A stretch of DNA of 64,000 nt from Pedobacter africanus (GCF_900176535.1 NZ_FWXT01000001.1:1860001-1924000), one strand, 5' to 3'; positions 8,212 to 17,672 are shown, counted from the first letter of the stretch. The notes: generated by a model from the letters alone, not told the origin. Program-made: numbers and translations.

Positions 8212-9732
8212 TTATTGGGCCTGCGGGTTGTTGACCACCTCTTTTAAGGGTATAGGGTAGAAGGCTTTATCGGCCGTAAATTTCCTTCCGGCAGCCTGCA
8301 TATTCTGGGCAAGTAATCCCCAGCGTCTCAGATCGTAAAAACGACTGCTTTCCAGTGTAAATTCCATCACCCTTTCGTGCATGATCTGATCAAAAACAAC
8401 CTGTTTGTTACCAGCTACAGCATCTGGCAGATTGGCTCTTTTGCGCACTTCTGTAATGTATTTCACAGCATCACTGCTGCCCTGCTCGTTCAGCACTTCG
8501 GCATACATCAGCAATACATCGGCATAACGCATCAGCGGAACGTTGATGGCATTCGACAAGCCAATCCGGTCTGGCGTTGCAGGAATCCATTTCCTGAAGG
8601 CAATGGTCTGCGCGGTAGCCCCAAAAACCTGGTTATACGTTTTGCCATACACCCGCGGTGTGCCGGCATCATTGAAATAACTGTCCCTGAAATAAACGGT
8701 CTGATAAACGCGGGCATCGTAACCGCCATTTGCAATTTTTCCTTCTTTCAGCATTTCTGTTAGCAAGCGAGGTGTTCCATAGATCTCTCCGTAACCGTTC
8801 AGCTCTGAGGCCGCTACCCAATCGCTCAGGTAAGAGCGGTAGTTGGCACCGCTGGTTGCGTCGGCTGTTTGCTGCAGCTCAAATATCGACTCCGGACTGT
8901 TCCTGGTTACACCGTTGAACATATTGCCAAAATCGGGATCCAATGTATAGGCCTTGGAATCGATTACTGCCTGCAGCCATTTTTTTGCTTCGGTATAATA
9001 GCCTGTTGCACCGGCTTTGTCATCTCCGGCGCGGTACAGGTATACTTTGCCCAGGTAAGCCTGTGCAGCGCCTTTGGTGATCCGGCCCTGCTCGGTTGCA
9101 GGACGGTCTTTCCGCAATGGAAGATCCGGTTCAGCCTCTTTCAGGTCTTTCAGAATGAACTCATACACTTCCTGTCTGGAGGAGAAACCTTTGGCCAGGT
9201 CTGCTTCTGAAGTAGGCACCTTATCCCTGATGATGACCTGGTTAAAATTATTGAGCACTTTAAAATGATAGTAAGCCCTCAGGAACTTGGCTTCGGCAAT
9301 GATCTGCTTTCTGCTGGCATCGTCAATTGCTGTTGCCGGCATTTTCCCTACATTCTCAATGACCTGGTTGGCAAAATTCATACCCTTGTAATTTTCTCTC
9401 CACAGCAGATCTATGGCATAATTACCCGAGGTAAAGTCGAAGTTATAATGCTCTGTCCACCATGGGTAATTATAGGCATCGGCTCCCGGAACCACGTAAT
9501 CCTCGCGGTAAAATTCACGTACTGAACGCGCTTCCACATAGTTGTCCCAGCCTACAAAGCCTTCCAGCTGTGAATAAGCGGCCGATAAACCGGAAAGGGC
9601 ACGGTCTTTATTGGTCCAGAAATTATCTACGGTCAGCTGGTCAGGAACCTTTTGATCCAGCTCACTTTTCTTGCAGCCTGCTGTTACCATTAAGGCCATG
9701 CAGAGGCTTATATATAGTTTATTCGCTTTCAT
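8212..9732 (-). CDS. SusD/RagB-family outer-membrane lipoprotein
   Basis: A surface lipoprotein that forms the lid on its SusC partner and captures ligand. The preferred start (MKANKLY, 9732) gives a clean lipoprotein signal with MVTAGCKK as lipobox; a start at 9753 would overlap the SusC stop (TAATG). TPR-like helices fill the N-terminal half. The C-terminal family signatures ADVLLMYAEVLNEQ and MEFTLESSRFYDLRRWG are clear. Length (about 506) is usual. It is encoded immediately after SusC. Ligand is unknown; in this operon it is probably a glycoside or glycopeptide processed by the GH2 and GH63 enzymes. Confidence 0.93.
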   Translation of the reverse strand: MKANKLYISLCMALMVTAGCKKSELDQKVPDQLTVDNFWTNKDRALSGLSAAYSQLEGFVGWDNYVEARSVREFYREDYVVPGADAYNYPWWTEHYNFDFTSGNYAIDLLWRENYKGMNFANQVIENVGKMPATAIDDASRKQIIAEAKFLRAYYHFKVLNNFNQVIIRDKVPTSEADLAKGFSSRQEVYEFILKDLKEAEPDLPLRKDRPATEQGRITKGAAQAYLGKVYLYRAGDDKAGATGYYTEAKKWLQAVIDSKAYTLDPDFGNMFNGVTRNSPESIFELQQTADATSGANYRSYLSDWVAASELNGYGEIYGTPRLLTEMLKEGKIANGGYDARVYQTVYFRDSYFNDAGTPRVYGKTYNQVFGATAQTIAFRKWIPATPDRIGLSNAINVPLMRYADVLLMYAEVLNEQGSSDAVKYITEVRKRANLPDAVAGNKQVVFDQIMHERVMEFTLESSRFYDLRRWGLLAQNMQAAGRKFTADKAFYPIPLKEVVNNPQAQ

Positions 9733-9752
9733 TTTTAGAGAAATTAAATGCA

Positions 9753-12700
9753 TTAAAAGGTTAATTGAACACCAGCCATGATCCTTTTGTTCTGAGGATA
9801 CAACATGCGGTCTACCCCCGTGTTCAGCGCGCTGAACGTACCCACTTCGGGGTCAAGCCCTGAGTATTTGGTAAATGTAAGCAGGTTCTGTCCGCTAAGG
9901 TAAACCCTTAAACGGGAAACTTTGATGTCTTTAAGCAGGGTTTGCGGGAAGGTGTAGCCCAGCTGAACCACTTTTAACCTCAGGTAAGAACCGCTTTCCA
10001 GGAACCTGGTCGACTCGCGTGCATTTCTGTTCGGATCGCCCAATACGGCCCTTGGCATATCGGTATTGGTATGCTGCGGGGTCCAGGCATCCAGGGTAGT
10101 GGCCAGGAAATTTCTTCCGGCTTCCATACCCTCCAGCTCAAAGCGGTTCCCGTTATAGATTTTGTTGCCGCCTACACCCTGCCAGAACAGCGAAAGGTCG
10201 AAGTTTTTAAAGTTTGCGGCCAGGTTTAGCCCGTACTCAAATTTGGCAAAGCCTGATCCCTGGTAGGTCTTGTCTTTTTCATCGATCAGTCCATCGCCAT
10301 TGGTATCCCTGAAACGGATATCGCCTGCTTTTGCATTGGGTTGAAGGGCATCGCCATCTGCATTTTTGTAGCCTGCGGCTTCAGCATCCGTCTGAAAGAT
10401 CCCATCGGCCTCGTAAAGGTAAAATGCACCTATCTCCTTACCTACCATGGTTTGTGTAGGAATATGGTCTGTACCAAACCTTAAACCTGTACCATATAAA
10501 ACCTGATCGGTATTGGCCAGCGACAGCACCTTATTTTTTAGCAGACTGAAAGATCCGCCAAGGTCAAAATTCCAATCGCCCGCAGCAAGCTTATAACTGG
10601 CTTCCAGCTCAGCACCCTTGTTGGATATTTTACCCACATTCAGGATAGGGTCGTTCACCCCGGCAGAAGGAGGTACCTCTTTTGTGATCAGCAATCCATC
10701 AGTAACGTTGTCGTAAAAATTCAGGGAACCGTTCAGCTTGCCAAACAAGCCGAAGTCTAGCCCCAGGTTTTTGGATTTGATGGTTTCCCAGCGTAAATCC
10801 CTGTTCAGCAAAGAATAGCTGGCAGAACCAGGCCATGGTGTGGCTCCAGAGCCTTGCACATAGCCACCCGACTGGTTGTTTACTGTAGTGATCAGGGCCT
10901 GGTGGTCGTAATAGCCCAAAGCACCTTCATTTCCCAGCTCGCCGTAACTGGCCCTTAACTTCAGACTGTTTAGCCAGCTTACCTGGCTAAGGAAATTTTC
11001 TTTATTGATGTTCCAGCCTAAGGATACCGAAGGGAATACCCCGTACCTCCTGTCTTCGCCAAACACGGACGAACCATCACGGCGTACAGAAACCTGTAAC
11101 AAATATTTCTCGTCATAAGCATAATTTAAACGGGCAAGGGTCGACAGGCGCACATATTTGTTATTGGATCCCGCAGCATTAAATGTTCCACCCAATCCGG
11201 CACTGATAGTATTGAAATCTGGGTTATTGAAACCTGCAGGCACCTCTGTTTCTACAATTTTACCATTTACAACGGTACGTACAATGGTTTTGCCATCTAC
11301 TGTCGCACTCAGGAAGCGGTTTGTTTTTTCCTGGGCGGTATAACCCGCCAATAATTTAAAGCTGTGCTTGTCTATATCCAGTTCGTAATTCAGCAAATGC
11401 TCCATCACGCGCTCTTTATAGGTAGAGGCCCGGTTGTATACTCTTGGATAGGAAATTGCCGGGTCGTTTGCATTTACCCTGTAAGGTGGATTGTGGGAAT
11501 AATCATCTGTCTGGGCATTGATATAACTCAGGTTAGCGGTATAGCTCAATCCTTTATACAGTTTAAGATTGATGTTGAGGCTTCCTGCAAGGTATTTGGT
11601 CTTGCTGTCTGCATCCAGAAAATGATCTGCGCCTACGGGGTTCTGGAACCTTGGCAGGCCGTCGGCAGTTAAGGCATAGCCATATGGCTCGTTGCTGTCG
11701 AAAACAGGCAGCAGCGGCGACTGAAAGTAGCCGTCTTTTACATTGAACTTTGCGGCTTCAGACTGGGTTTCCGTATAAACGATATTGCTCCCTACTTTCA
11801 GGATGCCTTTGTTAAACTCATTTCTTGACCTAAACGATTTTTTATTGAAATCGGAGCCGATAAAAGTACCTTTATCGTCGGTAAGATCGCCGGTAAGGGC
11901 ATAAGTGAGGTAATCGCTGCCACCGCTTAAGCCTACACTGTAATTCTGCGATACCCCTTTGCGGTTCATCAGGTCCTGCCAGTTGGTATTTACCCCTGTA
12001 TTTTTAGTGAGGTACGCCGGGAAAGCCGGAGGCTGTACCCCTGCGTTGGTATACATCTGGGTGTGTACTTTTTTATAGCCTTCTGCATCCAGGAAATCGT
12101 ATTTTTCTGTAGGGCTAACAGAACTGTAGCTACCTGAAAAATCAATAACTGGAGCGCCTTTTTTCCCTTTTTTGGTAGTGATGAGGATAACCCCGTTGGC
12201 ACTGTTGGAACCGTAGATGGAAGCTGCTGCACCATCTTTAAGCACTTCCATAGATGCCACATCGTTGCTGCTTAAATAGTAAGGATCTCCCGGTACACCA
12301 TCAATTACGTATAAAGGCTGGTGACTGCCAAAAGTACCTATCCCCCTTAACCGGACATCTGAGGATTGCCCCGGGTTACCGCCCGGACTGCTTACAGATA
12401 AGCCAGCTACACGGCCTTGCAAAGCATTTACCGGGTTATTAGCGGCCACCTGTGCTAATTTCTCTCCATTTACCGAGCTTACGGCGCTGGTGAGGTTGCT
12501 CTTTTTCTGCGTACCATAACCTACTACCACCACTTCTTCAAGGCCTTGAAGATCCATCAGCATTTTAACACGCATTTCCTTTCCGGGGCTTGCCGGGAGT
12601 TCCTGTGTTTTAAAACCTACTGCAGAGAAAACAAGAATATCCTGTGCTTTGGCCTGAATGGCAAAGTTCCCCGAAGCGTCTGATGCTGTTCCGGTGGTAC

Positions 12701-12857
12701 TTCCTTTTATTTTAATACTGATACCTGCCTGAGGCTGGTCAATCTCATTGAACACCTGTCCTTTAATTAAAATGCTCTGGGCAAAACTGCTGCCTGTACT
12801 AAACAACAGGAGCAATCCAAAAAGGAAATGAATTGGCCATCGTAAATTTCTAATCAT
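9753..12857 (-). CDS. SusC/RagA-family TonB-dependent outer-membrane transporter
   Basis: A 1034-residue receptor. The signal peptide ends near GSSFAQ (about residue 27). A CarboxypepD_reg domain (about 30-110) is followed by the TonB-box-like VVVVGYGTQKKSNLT, a plug domain (about 115-230, with LYVIDGVPGD and ANGVILITTKKGKKG) and a 22-strand barrel ending with LTF, as required for barrel insertion. There is no STN domain, which fits the lack of an adjacent sigma/FecR pair. It is the first gene of the operon; the regulator gene lies just upstream on the same strand. A TAGGTTTG box and three direct repeats precede it. It should import the ligand captured by the following SusD. Confidence 0.94.
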   Translation of the reverse strand: MIRNLRWPIHFLFGLLLLFSTGSSFAQSILIKGQVFNEIDQPQAGISIKIKGSTTGTASDASGNFAIQAKAQDILVFSAVGFKTQELPASPGKEMRVKMLMDLQGLEEVVVVGYGTQKKSNLTSAVSSVNGEKLAQVAANNPVNALQGRVAGLSVSSPGGNPGQSSDVRLRGIGTFGSHQPLYVIDGVPGDPYYLSSNDVASMEVLKDGAAASIYGSNSANGVILITTKKGKKGAPVIDFSGSYSSVSPTEKYDFLDAEGYKKVHTQMYTNAGVQPPAFPAYLTKNTGVNTNWQDLMNRKGVSQNYSVGLSGGSDYLTYALTGDLTDDKGTFIGSDFNKKSFRSRNEFNKGILKVGSNIVYTETQSEAAKFNVKDGYFQSPLLPVFDSNEPYGYALTADGLPRFQNPVGADHFLDADSKTKYLAGSLNINLKLYKGLSYTANLSYINAQTDDYSHNPPYRVNANDPAISYPRVYNRASTYKERVMEHLLNYELDIDKHSFKLLAGYTAQEKTNRFLSATVDGKTIVRTVVNGKIVETEVPAGFNNPDFNTISAGLGGTFNAAGSNNKYVRLSTLARLNYAYDEKYLLQVSVRRDGSSVFGEDRRYGVFPSVSLGWNINKENFLSQVSWLNSLKLRASYGELGNEGALGYYDHQALITTVNNQSGGYVQGSGATPWPGSASYSLLNRDLRWETIKSKNLGLDFGLFGKLNGSLNFYDNVTDGLLITKEVPPSAGVNDPILNVGKISNKGAELEASYKLAAGDWNFDLGGSFSLLKNKVLSLANTDQVLYGTGLRFGTDHIPTQTMVGKEIGAFYLYEADGIFQTDAEAAGYKNADGDALQPNAKAGDIRFRDTNGDGLIDEKDKTYQGSGFAKFEYGLNLAANFKNFDLSLFWQGVGGNKIYNGNRFELEGMEAGRNFLATTLDAWTPQHTNTDMPRAVLGDPNRNARESTRFLESGSYLRLKVVQLGYTFPQTLLKDIKVSRLRVYLSGQNLLTFTKYSGLDPEVGTFSALNTGVDRMLYPQNKRIMAGVQLTF

Positions 12858-12912
12858 AATATTTGGTTTAAGTTGATTAATTCCGGATTGGTTTTCCGGC
12901 TGATTACTTACT

Positions 12913-12920
12913 CAAACCTA
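12913..12920 (-). promoter_or_regulatory. Predicted -7 box (TAGGTTTG) of the susC operon
   Basis: On the minus strand TAGGTTTG matches the Bacteroidota -7 consensus TAnnTTTG exactly. A TTTT run about 16-19 bases upstream could serve as a weak -33 element, as expected for an activator-dependent promoter. The predicted transcript start is near 12906, leaving a leader of about 50 bases before the SusC ATG. Confidence 0.55.
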
Positions 12921-12951
12921 AATAATACCACGCTTAAAATGCTATAGAAGG

Positions 12952-12994
12952 CACCCCTACATCGAACACAAAACACCCCTACAACACCTCTACA
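12952..12994 (-). repeat. Three phased direct repeats TGTAGRGGTG upstream of the susC promoter
   Basis: Read on the minus strand: TGTAGAGGTG (12985-12994), TGTAGGGGTG (12974-12983) and TGTAGGGGTG (12952-12961). Starts are 11 and 22 bases apart, so all copies face the same side of the helix. The nearest copy lies about 31 bases upstream of the -7 box. This is the usual place for an activator; the TPR-LuxR protein encoded next door is the obvious candidate. Confidence 0.65.
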
Positions 12995-13011
12995 AGCATG
13001 CTTAAATGGCA

Positions 13012-14619
13012 TTAAAAGGCCTTTAGGAAGTCGTTTAGGTTCTCACTGGTTGGCAGCTCAAAATGTTTTCTCAGCCGGTAACGCGCCATTTCTACCGACT
13101 TCACCGAGATGTTATTGAGGGACGCGATTTCCTTGATCGACAGATTGAGCCTGATCTGGGCACACAATCGGCGCTCGTTTTGGGTCAGGGTCGGAAATTT
13201 TTGCTGAAGGTTATAAAAGAAGTCCTGGTATTTGGCTTCAATCTGCAGGTTAAAATCTTCGAGGTATTTTTCGCTGTTGACCTCATACCGGAATTTATTG
13301 ACCAGCTTGTGCAGGCGCTGGGGCATATCTTGGCCTCCGCTCTTCTCGAGGGCAACCAGTTCTTCAATAAAGGTCCCGATCACTTCATTCCTGTGGGTCA
13401 TATACATGGAATAGTTTTTCAGCTCTGTATTGTTAAATTCCAGCTTATTGCTCAGCAACTGCTGCTTCATTTCGGCCAGCTCTGCATTTTTCCGCTGCCG
13501 GCTTCTCAGTTTATTGTACAATAAAAAACCAATAATCAATAGCAGGAGCACTATAATGGCGAGGGTATTGCGCTGGTAAGACCGCATGCTTTTTTCCAGG
13601 TTTAAGGCTTTGATCTGCCGTTCTTTTTCCTGGGCTTCCCGTTTCATGGTCAGGGTTAAGAGTGCGTTGATCTTGTTTTTGGAGAGAAATTCCTCGCGTA
13701 CAGCATTGTACTGCTGGATATTTTCATAGGCATGTTTATAATCACCCGTAAGCTGGTACAACTGGGAAAGCACCTTATAATAATCGAGCAGGTTTTCTTT
13801 TTTGGAGTTGGACGTGGATTGCTGAATATAGGCATGGGCTTTGTCGAGCGATGCCTTTCCTTCCTGGTAACGCCCAAGTTTAATCAACGAAAAGGCCATC
13901 TGGTTATGGATCTCGGCGAGCGACAATACCCTGCCTGTAGCGTGCTGGAGCGAAAGCAGGAAAAAGCGGATCGCCTCTTCGTAGTTATTCTCATTGTTAC
14001 TGCTGATGCCCAGATTATTGTAGGCCGCACTGATCATCACCTGGTTGTGCTCTTCTTTTGCCTGTGCCAGGACACTGTTGAAATATCCTGCAGCTTTTTT
14101 GAACTCATTTTTCAGCTGATAAGTAAGTCCTATGCCATTCAAAGAGACGGATGCCTTTCTTTTTTTGCCTGCCTTTTTGTAAAGGTTATAAGCCATGGTA
14201 TGGTATTTCAGCGCAAACTCTGCATTTTCTACATCGTAATAAGTCCAGCCCAGTATGGTATATGTATCGGCTATCTGTTCCTGGCTACCTTTTTCTTTAT
14301 AAATTTCCAGCGCATTAAAACCGTATTCAAGAGCCAGATCGTAAATGTCATTGTACAGATAGCCTTCGGCAAGAATTACCAGTGCATCGGCCTCCTCCTG
14401 TTTCAGTTTATTCTCATAGGCCAGCAGGTAGGCTTTGTAGGCGTAGGCGATAGCCTGATTGGTCGCATCCTGGTTTAGCTGCTTGGCCTTCTTGTTTAAT
14501 GCGGTAATCTTCGCCCTGAGCGAATCCTGAGCAGAAACAGCACCGGCACTTTTAAACGGCCCTGCACAGCAGGCAGCACACAGCAACAATACAAATACAA
14601 AAGATTTTATTCTAAACAT
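13012..14619 (-). CDS. Transmembrane TPR sensor with C-terminal LuxR-type HTH
   Basis: A 535-residue one-component regulator. It has a signal peptide or first membrane segment (about 4-20, with FVFVLLLCAACCAG), several tetratricopeptide repeats (about 40-320, including repeated A-x-x-Y-x-N and YNNLGISSNNENNYEEAI types), one transmembrane helix near 348-368 (LAIIVLLLLIIGFLLY), a charged coiled-coil stretch, and a C-terminal LuxR/FixJ-like HTH (about 470-530: LTQNERRLCAQIRLNLSIKEIA, SVEMARYRLRKHF). The arrangement puts the TPR part in the periplasm and the DNA-binding part in the cytosol. No receiver or kinase domain is seen. It is transcribed in the same direction as the SusC operon 154 bases downstream and probably senses its substrate. 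The exact ligand is unknown. Confidence 0.85.
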   Translation of the reverse strand: MFRIKSFVFVLLLCAACCAGPFKSAGAVSAQDSLRAKITALNKKAKQLNQDATNQAIAYAYKAYLLAYENKLKQEEADALVILAEGYLYNDIYDLALEYGFNALEIYKEKGSQEQIADTYTILGWTYYDVENAEFALKYHTMAYNLYKKAGKKRKASVSLNGIGLTYQLKNEFKKAAGYFNSVLAQAKEEHNQVMISAAYNNLGISSNNENNYEEAIRFFLLSLQHATGRVLSLAEIHNQMAFSLIKLGRYQEGKASLDKAHAYIQQSTSNSKKENLLDYYKVLSQLYQLTGDYKHAYENIQQYNAVREEFLSKNKINALLTLTMKREAQEKERQIKALNLEKSMRSYQRNTLAIIVLLLLIIGFLLYNKLRSRQRKNAELAEMKQQLLSNKLEFNNTELKNYSMYMTHRNEVIGTFIEELVALEKSGGQDMPQRLHKLVNKFRYEVNSEKYLEDFNLQIEAKYQDFFYNLQQKFPTLTQNERRLCAQIRLNLSIKEIASLNNISVKSVEMARYRLRKHFELPTSENLNDFLKAF

Positions 14620-14691
14620 TACGGCAATTTCCTGCTCCTTAAAAACTAAAATTACAAGAAATTAATACACCACAGGTATTCTTTACTGCAA

Positions 14692-16146
14692 TTATTTATC
14701 CACCGGAACCAGCCTGTAAATACGGCCCGGGGTTTCGACCGCAATATAGATGAACCCATCGGGGGCCATCCGGACATCCCTTACCCTGCCGATGTTTTTA
14801 AACAAGATTTCCTCCTTAACCACTTTATTGCCTTTGAGCACAGTTCTTTGCAGAAATTTAAACCGCAATGAGCCCGACAGCAGGTTGCCCTTCCAGTTTT
14901 TATATCGGTCACCGGCAACAAAAGCCAATCCGCTTGGCCCTATGGATGGGATCCAGTAGTGCACAGGTTGTATCATGCCGGCTTTGGCCGTAAGGTTGCT
15001 GATGGGCTTACCATTGTAATTGATGCCATAGGTAATCACAGGCCAGCCGTAATTCTTTCCGGGTTCTTCAATATTGATTTCATCGCCTCCACGCGGCCCG
15101 TGTTCATTGGTCCAGATCTTGCCTGTTTCCGGATGAATGGTCATTCCCTGGGGATTGCGGTGTCCGTAGTTGTAGATGGAAGCCTCTGCCCCCGGTGTTT
15201 TTACAAAGGGGTTATCGGCAGGGATACTGCCATCACTTTTAATGCGGTGCACCTTACCCAGATCGTTACCTTTAATTTCCTGGGGGTTTACCTTTTCGTT
15301 ACCACGCTCTCCTACGGAAAAATACAGGTAACCGTCTTTACCAAATTGCATCCTTGAACCATAATGGTGCTGGGTACGGGAATAAGGTTCGGCAACAAAA
15401 ATATCTTTCTGTTCTGTCAGCGTATTTCCTTCCAATTTAGCCTGCATAATTGCAGTGGTAGCCAAAACCGCAGCGCCTTCACTTTTAAACTTTGAATAGG
15501 AAAGATAGATCCTTTTGTTTTGTGCAAAAGCCGGATCCAGGATGACATCCATCAGGCCTCCCTGCCCTCTTGCCAATACTTCGGGTGCACCGCTGATGCT
15601 TTGCAGGGTTTTATCGGCTTTTACCCGGTAAAATTTACCGTTCCTGTCGGTAACCAGCATTTCCTGCCCGGGCAGAAAGGCCATAGCCCAGGGAATATCC
15701 GTCCCCTCTGCCACAAGCTCCAGGCGGATATCCATTTCTTCTGTCTTAAACAGATCCGAAGCAGGCTTTTCATTGTCCGTATATTTATCTACATTTTTTA
15801 TACCTTCCAGGATATAATCGGCCAGTGCATTAAGCTCTTTATCACTTAAACTGGCACCAAATGCTGGCATACCTTCATTTTCAAGACCAAATTTTACGGA
15901 CTTAAAGATGTCTGCTTTAGTGTTTCCGTGTTTCCACTGGCGGTCGACAAACATATCCATTTTTTCGCCATGACAGCCGGCGCAGTAAGTCTTATAATTG
16001 ACAGCGGGGTCTGACAAAAACTCAGCGGCCGAAACCGGGTTAAAATCAGGCCCTGCCATGTTAGTGTCTTCTTCGGGACTGACAAAGCTAAAACCAATTA
16101 TCGTAATTAACCCTGCGGAAACCAGGGTACCAATACTTTTAAGCAT
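14692..16146 (-). CDS. PQQ-dependent sugar dehydrogenase (GSDH type) with N-terminal cytochrome c domain
   Basis: The ATG at 16146 (MLKSIG) is preferred to the upstream TTG at 16152, from which numbering here counts. A membrane-anchor or signal segment (about 5-25) is followed by a cytochrome c domain with CAGCH (57-61) and the distal methionine in EGMPAFGA, then a six-bladed propeller of the soluble glucose dehydrogenase/aldose dehydrogenase family (about 145-486) with IPWAMAFLPG, QHHYGSRM, YGHRNPQGM and NEHGPRGGDE. Such enzymes oxidise aldoses to lactones in the periplasm using PQQ; here the built-in heme should pass electrons onward. No PQQ synthesis genes are visible. It lies 70 bases after the FAD oxidoreductase gene and may belong to the same transcript. 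Confidence 0.85.
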   Translation of the reverse strand: MLKSIGTLVSAGLITIIGFSFVSPEEDTNMAGPDFNPVSAAEFLSDPAVNYKTYCAGCHGEKMDMFVDRQWKHGNTKADIFKSVKFGLENEGMPAFGASLSDKELNALADYILEGIKNVDKYTDNEKPASDLFKTEEMDIRLELVAEGTDIPWAMAFLPGQEMLVTDRNGKFYRVKADKTLQSISGAPEVLARGQGGLMDVILDPAFAQNKRIYLSYSKFKSEGAAVLATTAIMQAKLEGNTLTEQKDIFVAEPYSRTQHHYGSRMQFGKDGYLYFSVGERGNEKVNPQEIKGNDLGKVHRIKSDGSIPADNPFVKTPGAEASIYNYGHRNPQGMTIHPETGKIWTNEHGPRGGDEINIEEPGKNYGWPVITYGINYNGKPISNLTAKAGMIQPVHYWIPSIGPSGLAFVAGDRYKNWKGNLLSGSLRFKFLQRTVLKGNKVVKEEILFKNIGRVRDVRMAPDGFIYIAVETPGRIYRLVPVDK

Positions 16147-16222
16147 AGACAAAATGAGTGATTAACCATTAGCGGTACTGAAAATACAAATTATCTGCTA
16201 AAAATTACGATCGGATGCTTAT

Positions 16223-17647
16223 TTATACAGATTCTCGGCCTGAGGCCATTTGATCCGGTTCAAGATAGGCCCCTTTTTCCAGGAGCTCTGCCTGCAACTC
16301 CTTTGCATCCAGCTGCGATGGCTGAATTTGTTTGCGGACAGCCAGCTTTGCAGCCCTTCCTGCGGCTTCGCCCATGGCCATACAAGGGGCCATAACCCGG
16401 ATGGCCGACATGGCTTCGTGTGTAGTGGAGATGCAGCGTCCGGCTACGATCAGGTTCTCCACCTGTTTAGGGATTAAACAGCGATATGGAATGTCATAAC
16501 TATCGCCGCACCAGGTCAGTGTACAGCCCCCTCCTTCCGGATGATGGATATCCAAAGGATAGCTGGCAACGGCAATGGCGTCATCGAATCTGCGGCAGCC
16601 CAAAATATCCTCAGCAGTTAAAGTATACTGCCCGGTTATGCGACGTGTTTCCCTGATGCCTAAAAACGGGGCCATTTTGGTAAAAACGGCCTTCCCGAAA
16701 CCAGGTACATATTCCTTCAGATAACGCTGGATCTCCTCTACCTGTTTACGTCCTTCAACCTCGCCGTGGGTCAAACTTTCGGGATCAGTGCCGTCTACGC
16801 CGTTAATCCTGGACATATTTACCCAAACTTCTCCTTCGCGTAAACCGGTAATTAATATGGTACGCTCTACCGGCAAATGATATCCCGCTTCACGGGCCTT
16901 TTCCATGACACTTCGTAATCCCACCACTATAAACTGATTATTCTGACCGAAATATTCGCTGGGAATAAAATCGGTAAGGTAGGTCCGTGGCTCCTCGGCA
17001 ATAGACATCCTTAATTTTTCTGTGTCTACGCCCCCCATACAAAACATTAAAGTTGGGGGTTGTGCCCCGCCCGTCTCATTTCCCTGTTCGCATGGAACGC
17101 CTGCCTTAAAAGCCACGTCTGCATCACCGGTACAATCGATAACCGTTTTGGCGAGTATGACTTCCCTCCCCGATTTGCTTTCCACAATCACCCCTTTTAA
17201 CTGATTGCCTTCTTTAACAACCCCCACACAAAAAGTGTACAGCAAAACATTTACACCCGCCGCCAGCAACATATCCAGACCAATATTTTTAACAGCTTCC
17301 GGCTCTACCAGGGTTAAACTCATGTGCAAGGGGCAAGGCCTGTGTTCACTGGCTGCGTCGACGGCCTTCAGCCGGTCGATAAATTGTTGTGGGATGCCTT
17401 TAATGATCTGGTTTCCCTTTTGCCCCAGGAACCCTAATATAGGTAAACCTATGGTCATATTGCCACCTACAAAACTCCTGCTGTCTATCAGCATTACCTT
17501 TAACCCGTCTTCGGCAGCAGCCTGCGCTGCTGTAATTCCGGCAGGTCCGCCCCCAACCACCAGCACATCCACCTCTACACGTACGGGAAGTTCCCTGGCT
17601 GGTTCCGTTATTGTCGTTACATTCTTCATATCCATCACTTTATTCAT
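16223..17647 (-). CDS. Cytosolic FAD-dependent oxidoreductase (FAD_oxidored family)
   Basis: A Rossmann-fold flavoprotein of about 474 residues. Numbering counts from an upstream ATG at 17683 that overlaps the MFS gene by 11 bases; MNKVMDMKN at 17647 avoids the overlap. The dinucleotide motif VLVVGGGPAGI (40-50) is followed by the ribose-binding acid in MLIDSRSFVGG; later motifs DCTGDADVAF and IRVMAPCMAMGEAAG are typical of the family. No signal peptide is seen, so it acts in the cytosol, unlike the paralogue at 26054. It is the second gene after an MFS transporter, which suggests oxidation of an imported sugar acid or similar compound. The substrate is not recognisable. Confidence 0.82.
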   Translation of the reverse strand: MNKVMDMKNVTTITEPARELPVRVEVDVLVVGGGPAGITAAQAAAEDGLKVMLIDSRSFVGGNMTIGLPILGFLGQKGNQIIKGIPQQFIDRLKAVDAASEHRPCPLHMSLTLVEPEAVKNIGLDMLLAAGVNVLLYTFCVGVVKEGNQLKGVIVESKSGREVILAKTVIDCTGDADVAFKAGVPCEQGNETGGAQPPTLMFCMGGVDTEKLRMSIAEEPRTYLTDFIPSEYFGQNNQFIVVGLRSVMEKAREAGYHLPVERTILITGLREGEVWVNMSRINGVDGTDPESLTHGEVEGRKQVEEIQRYLKEYVPGFGKAVFTKMAPFLGIRETRRITGQYTLTAEDILGCRRFDDAIAVASYPLDIHHPEGGGCTLTWCGDSYDIPYRCLIPKQVENLIVAGRCISTTHEAMSAIRVMAPCMAMGEAAGRAAKLAVRKQIQPSQLDAKELQAELLEKGAYLEPDQMASGRESV

Positions 17648-17672
17648 AAAAATCATCAGGTCGTTTCCAATT

